NCBI GenBank assembly: GCA_030666765.1
Contig: DAOUXE010000076.1
Coordinates: forward strand, 1-6,153
DNA: 6,153 nt
Direction: 5' to 3'
From: Methanosarcinales archaeon
GTDB taxonomy: Archaea; Halobacteriota; Methanosarcinia; Methanosarcinales; Methanogasteraceae
The notes under the pieces are model-generated. The model ran no database searches, was not told the origin of the DNA, and saw nothing but the letters and a program-made list of their open reading frames with translations. Positions 5,887 to 6,153 of this stretch are shown here, one piece after another (within the stretch, counting starts at the first letter, position 1; every line of letters starts with the position of its first letter). The position numbers and the translations under genes are program-made.

Positions 5887-5895
5887 ATTGGATTG
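5887..5895 (+). repeat. Second ATTGGATTG copy upstream of ribK
   Basis: Identical nine-base copy of 5816-5824, in direct orientation and 71 bases away (about seven helical turns). It overlaps the distal ATG at 5888, which argues mildly against that start if the site is an operator. Confidence 0.35.
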
Positions 5896-5972
5896 TCTTA
5901 TGCAAGCACAACTGCCGGAATGTGGCACTATCCATCCAAAAAATCCATTTACACCGATAATTTTAGTAATTC

Positions 5973-6016
5973 GTGTTAATCTGTGGAATATAAAACGTTT
6001 AGCCACGGATTAACAC
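5973..6016. repeat. 14-bp inverted repeat with 16-base loop
   Basis: GTGTTAATCTGTGG (5973-5986) pairs with CCACGGATTAACAC (6003-6016) along all 14 positions, one as G-U. A related 12-mer, ATTTACACCGAT (5947-5958), matches ATTAACACCAAT (6009-6020) at 10 of 12 positions. The CACGGATTAACAC wording resembles dispersed intergenic repeats I recall from unrelated genomes, but I cannot verify that here. No T-run follows, so a terminator is unlikely. Confidence 0.65.
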
Positions 6017-6026
6017 CAATTCTGTT

Positions 6027-6153
6027 GTGTGTCATGAAACCCAAAATATAACCCACAACGTAACTACTCAGGTACCTAAAACCACTATCGAGAGACTCTA
6101 TTATGCGAGGACTACCCAGGACATGGGCTGTTGTAACCAAACTGGGAATTTAA
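6027..6153 (+). CDS. Possible partial reading frame running off the right edge
   Basis: The frame is free of stops from 6003 to the window end (50 codons). The first start-like codon is GTG at 6027, and the product from there contains TTQVPKTTIERLYYARTTQ and then MGCCNQTGNL. I do not recognise it. There is no clear ribosome binding site, and 50 open codons can arise by chance, so this is only a possibility. Confidence 0.15.
   Translation, partial: MCHETQNITHNVTTQVPKTTIERLYYARTTQDMGCCNQTGNL

Larger units (their letters stand above)
5896..6153. other. Right flank without an identified gene
   Basis: A 258-base stretch between the ribK upstream region and the window edge. It holds a 14-bp stem-loop (5973-6016) and a stop-free frame that leaves the window, but no RNA gene or recognisable protein motif. 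AT content is higher than in the genes. Confidence 0.5.

Noticed and set aside
1..6153. CRISPR array, defence island or integrated element as the main content
   Set aside because: No regularly spaced repeats, integrase, transposase or Cas-like protein; the genes are core metabolism and RNA processing.

Overview
The window looks like a mid-GC euryarchaeal chromosome fragment, most likely from the methanogen/ANME side (Methanomicrobia-like). The evidence is an archaeal-type riboflavin kinase of the CTP-dependent DUF120 family fused to a DNA-binding domain, an archaeal RNase J directly followed by a type I geranylgeranyl diphosphate synthase, an archaeal-type RibB, A/T-rich TATA-like promoters and GGAGG ribosome binding sites. 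The lineage is inferred from protein style only. The fragment may be a whole contig.

Layout. 1-542 has no convincing gene but several inverted repeats, and may be a structured RNA or the remnant of a mobile element. 543-2965 (minus strand) is a two-gene unit, rnj then idsA, joined by a 4-base ATGA stop/start overlap. 2966-3136 is a divergent control region; both directions carry the same TTTTTTTATG box, with a small palindrome between them. 3137-4015 (plus) is a MoxR-type AAA+ ATPase whose N-terminus is uncertain and may be frameshifted. 4085-4459 (plus) is a small winged-helix regulator with its own promoter and an intrinsic-type terminator that lies inside the end of the next gene. 4465-5777 (minus) is a riboflavin operon: ribK, in the regulator-kinase (RbkR) form, then ribB, overlapping by 13 bases. 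5778-6153 holds the ribK promoter, a repeated ATTGGAT motif, a 14-bp stem-loop and a possible partial reading frame running off the right edge.

How the genes work together. IdsA makes the C20 isoprenoid precursor of archaeal membrane lipids. RNase J is an RNA processing and decay enzyme that in many euryarchaea sits between isoprenoid genes. RibB makes one of the two precursors of riboflavin, and RibK turns riboflavin into FMN while its N-terminal domain probably represses the operon. The MoxR ATPase and the winged-helix protein have no visible partner here. The points most worth checking are the MoxR start, a Gln in place of the metal-binding His of RibB, the candidate RibK operators, and the structured left edge.
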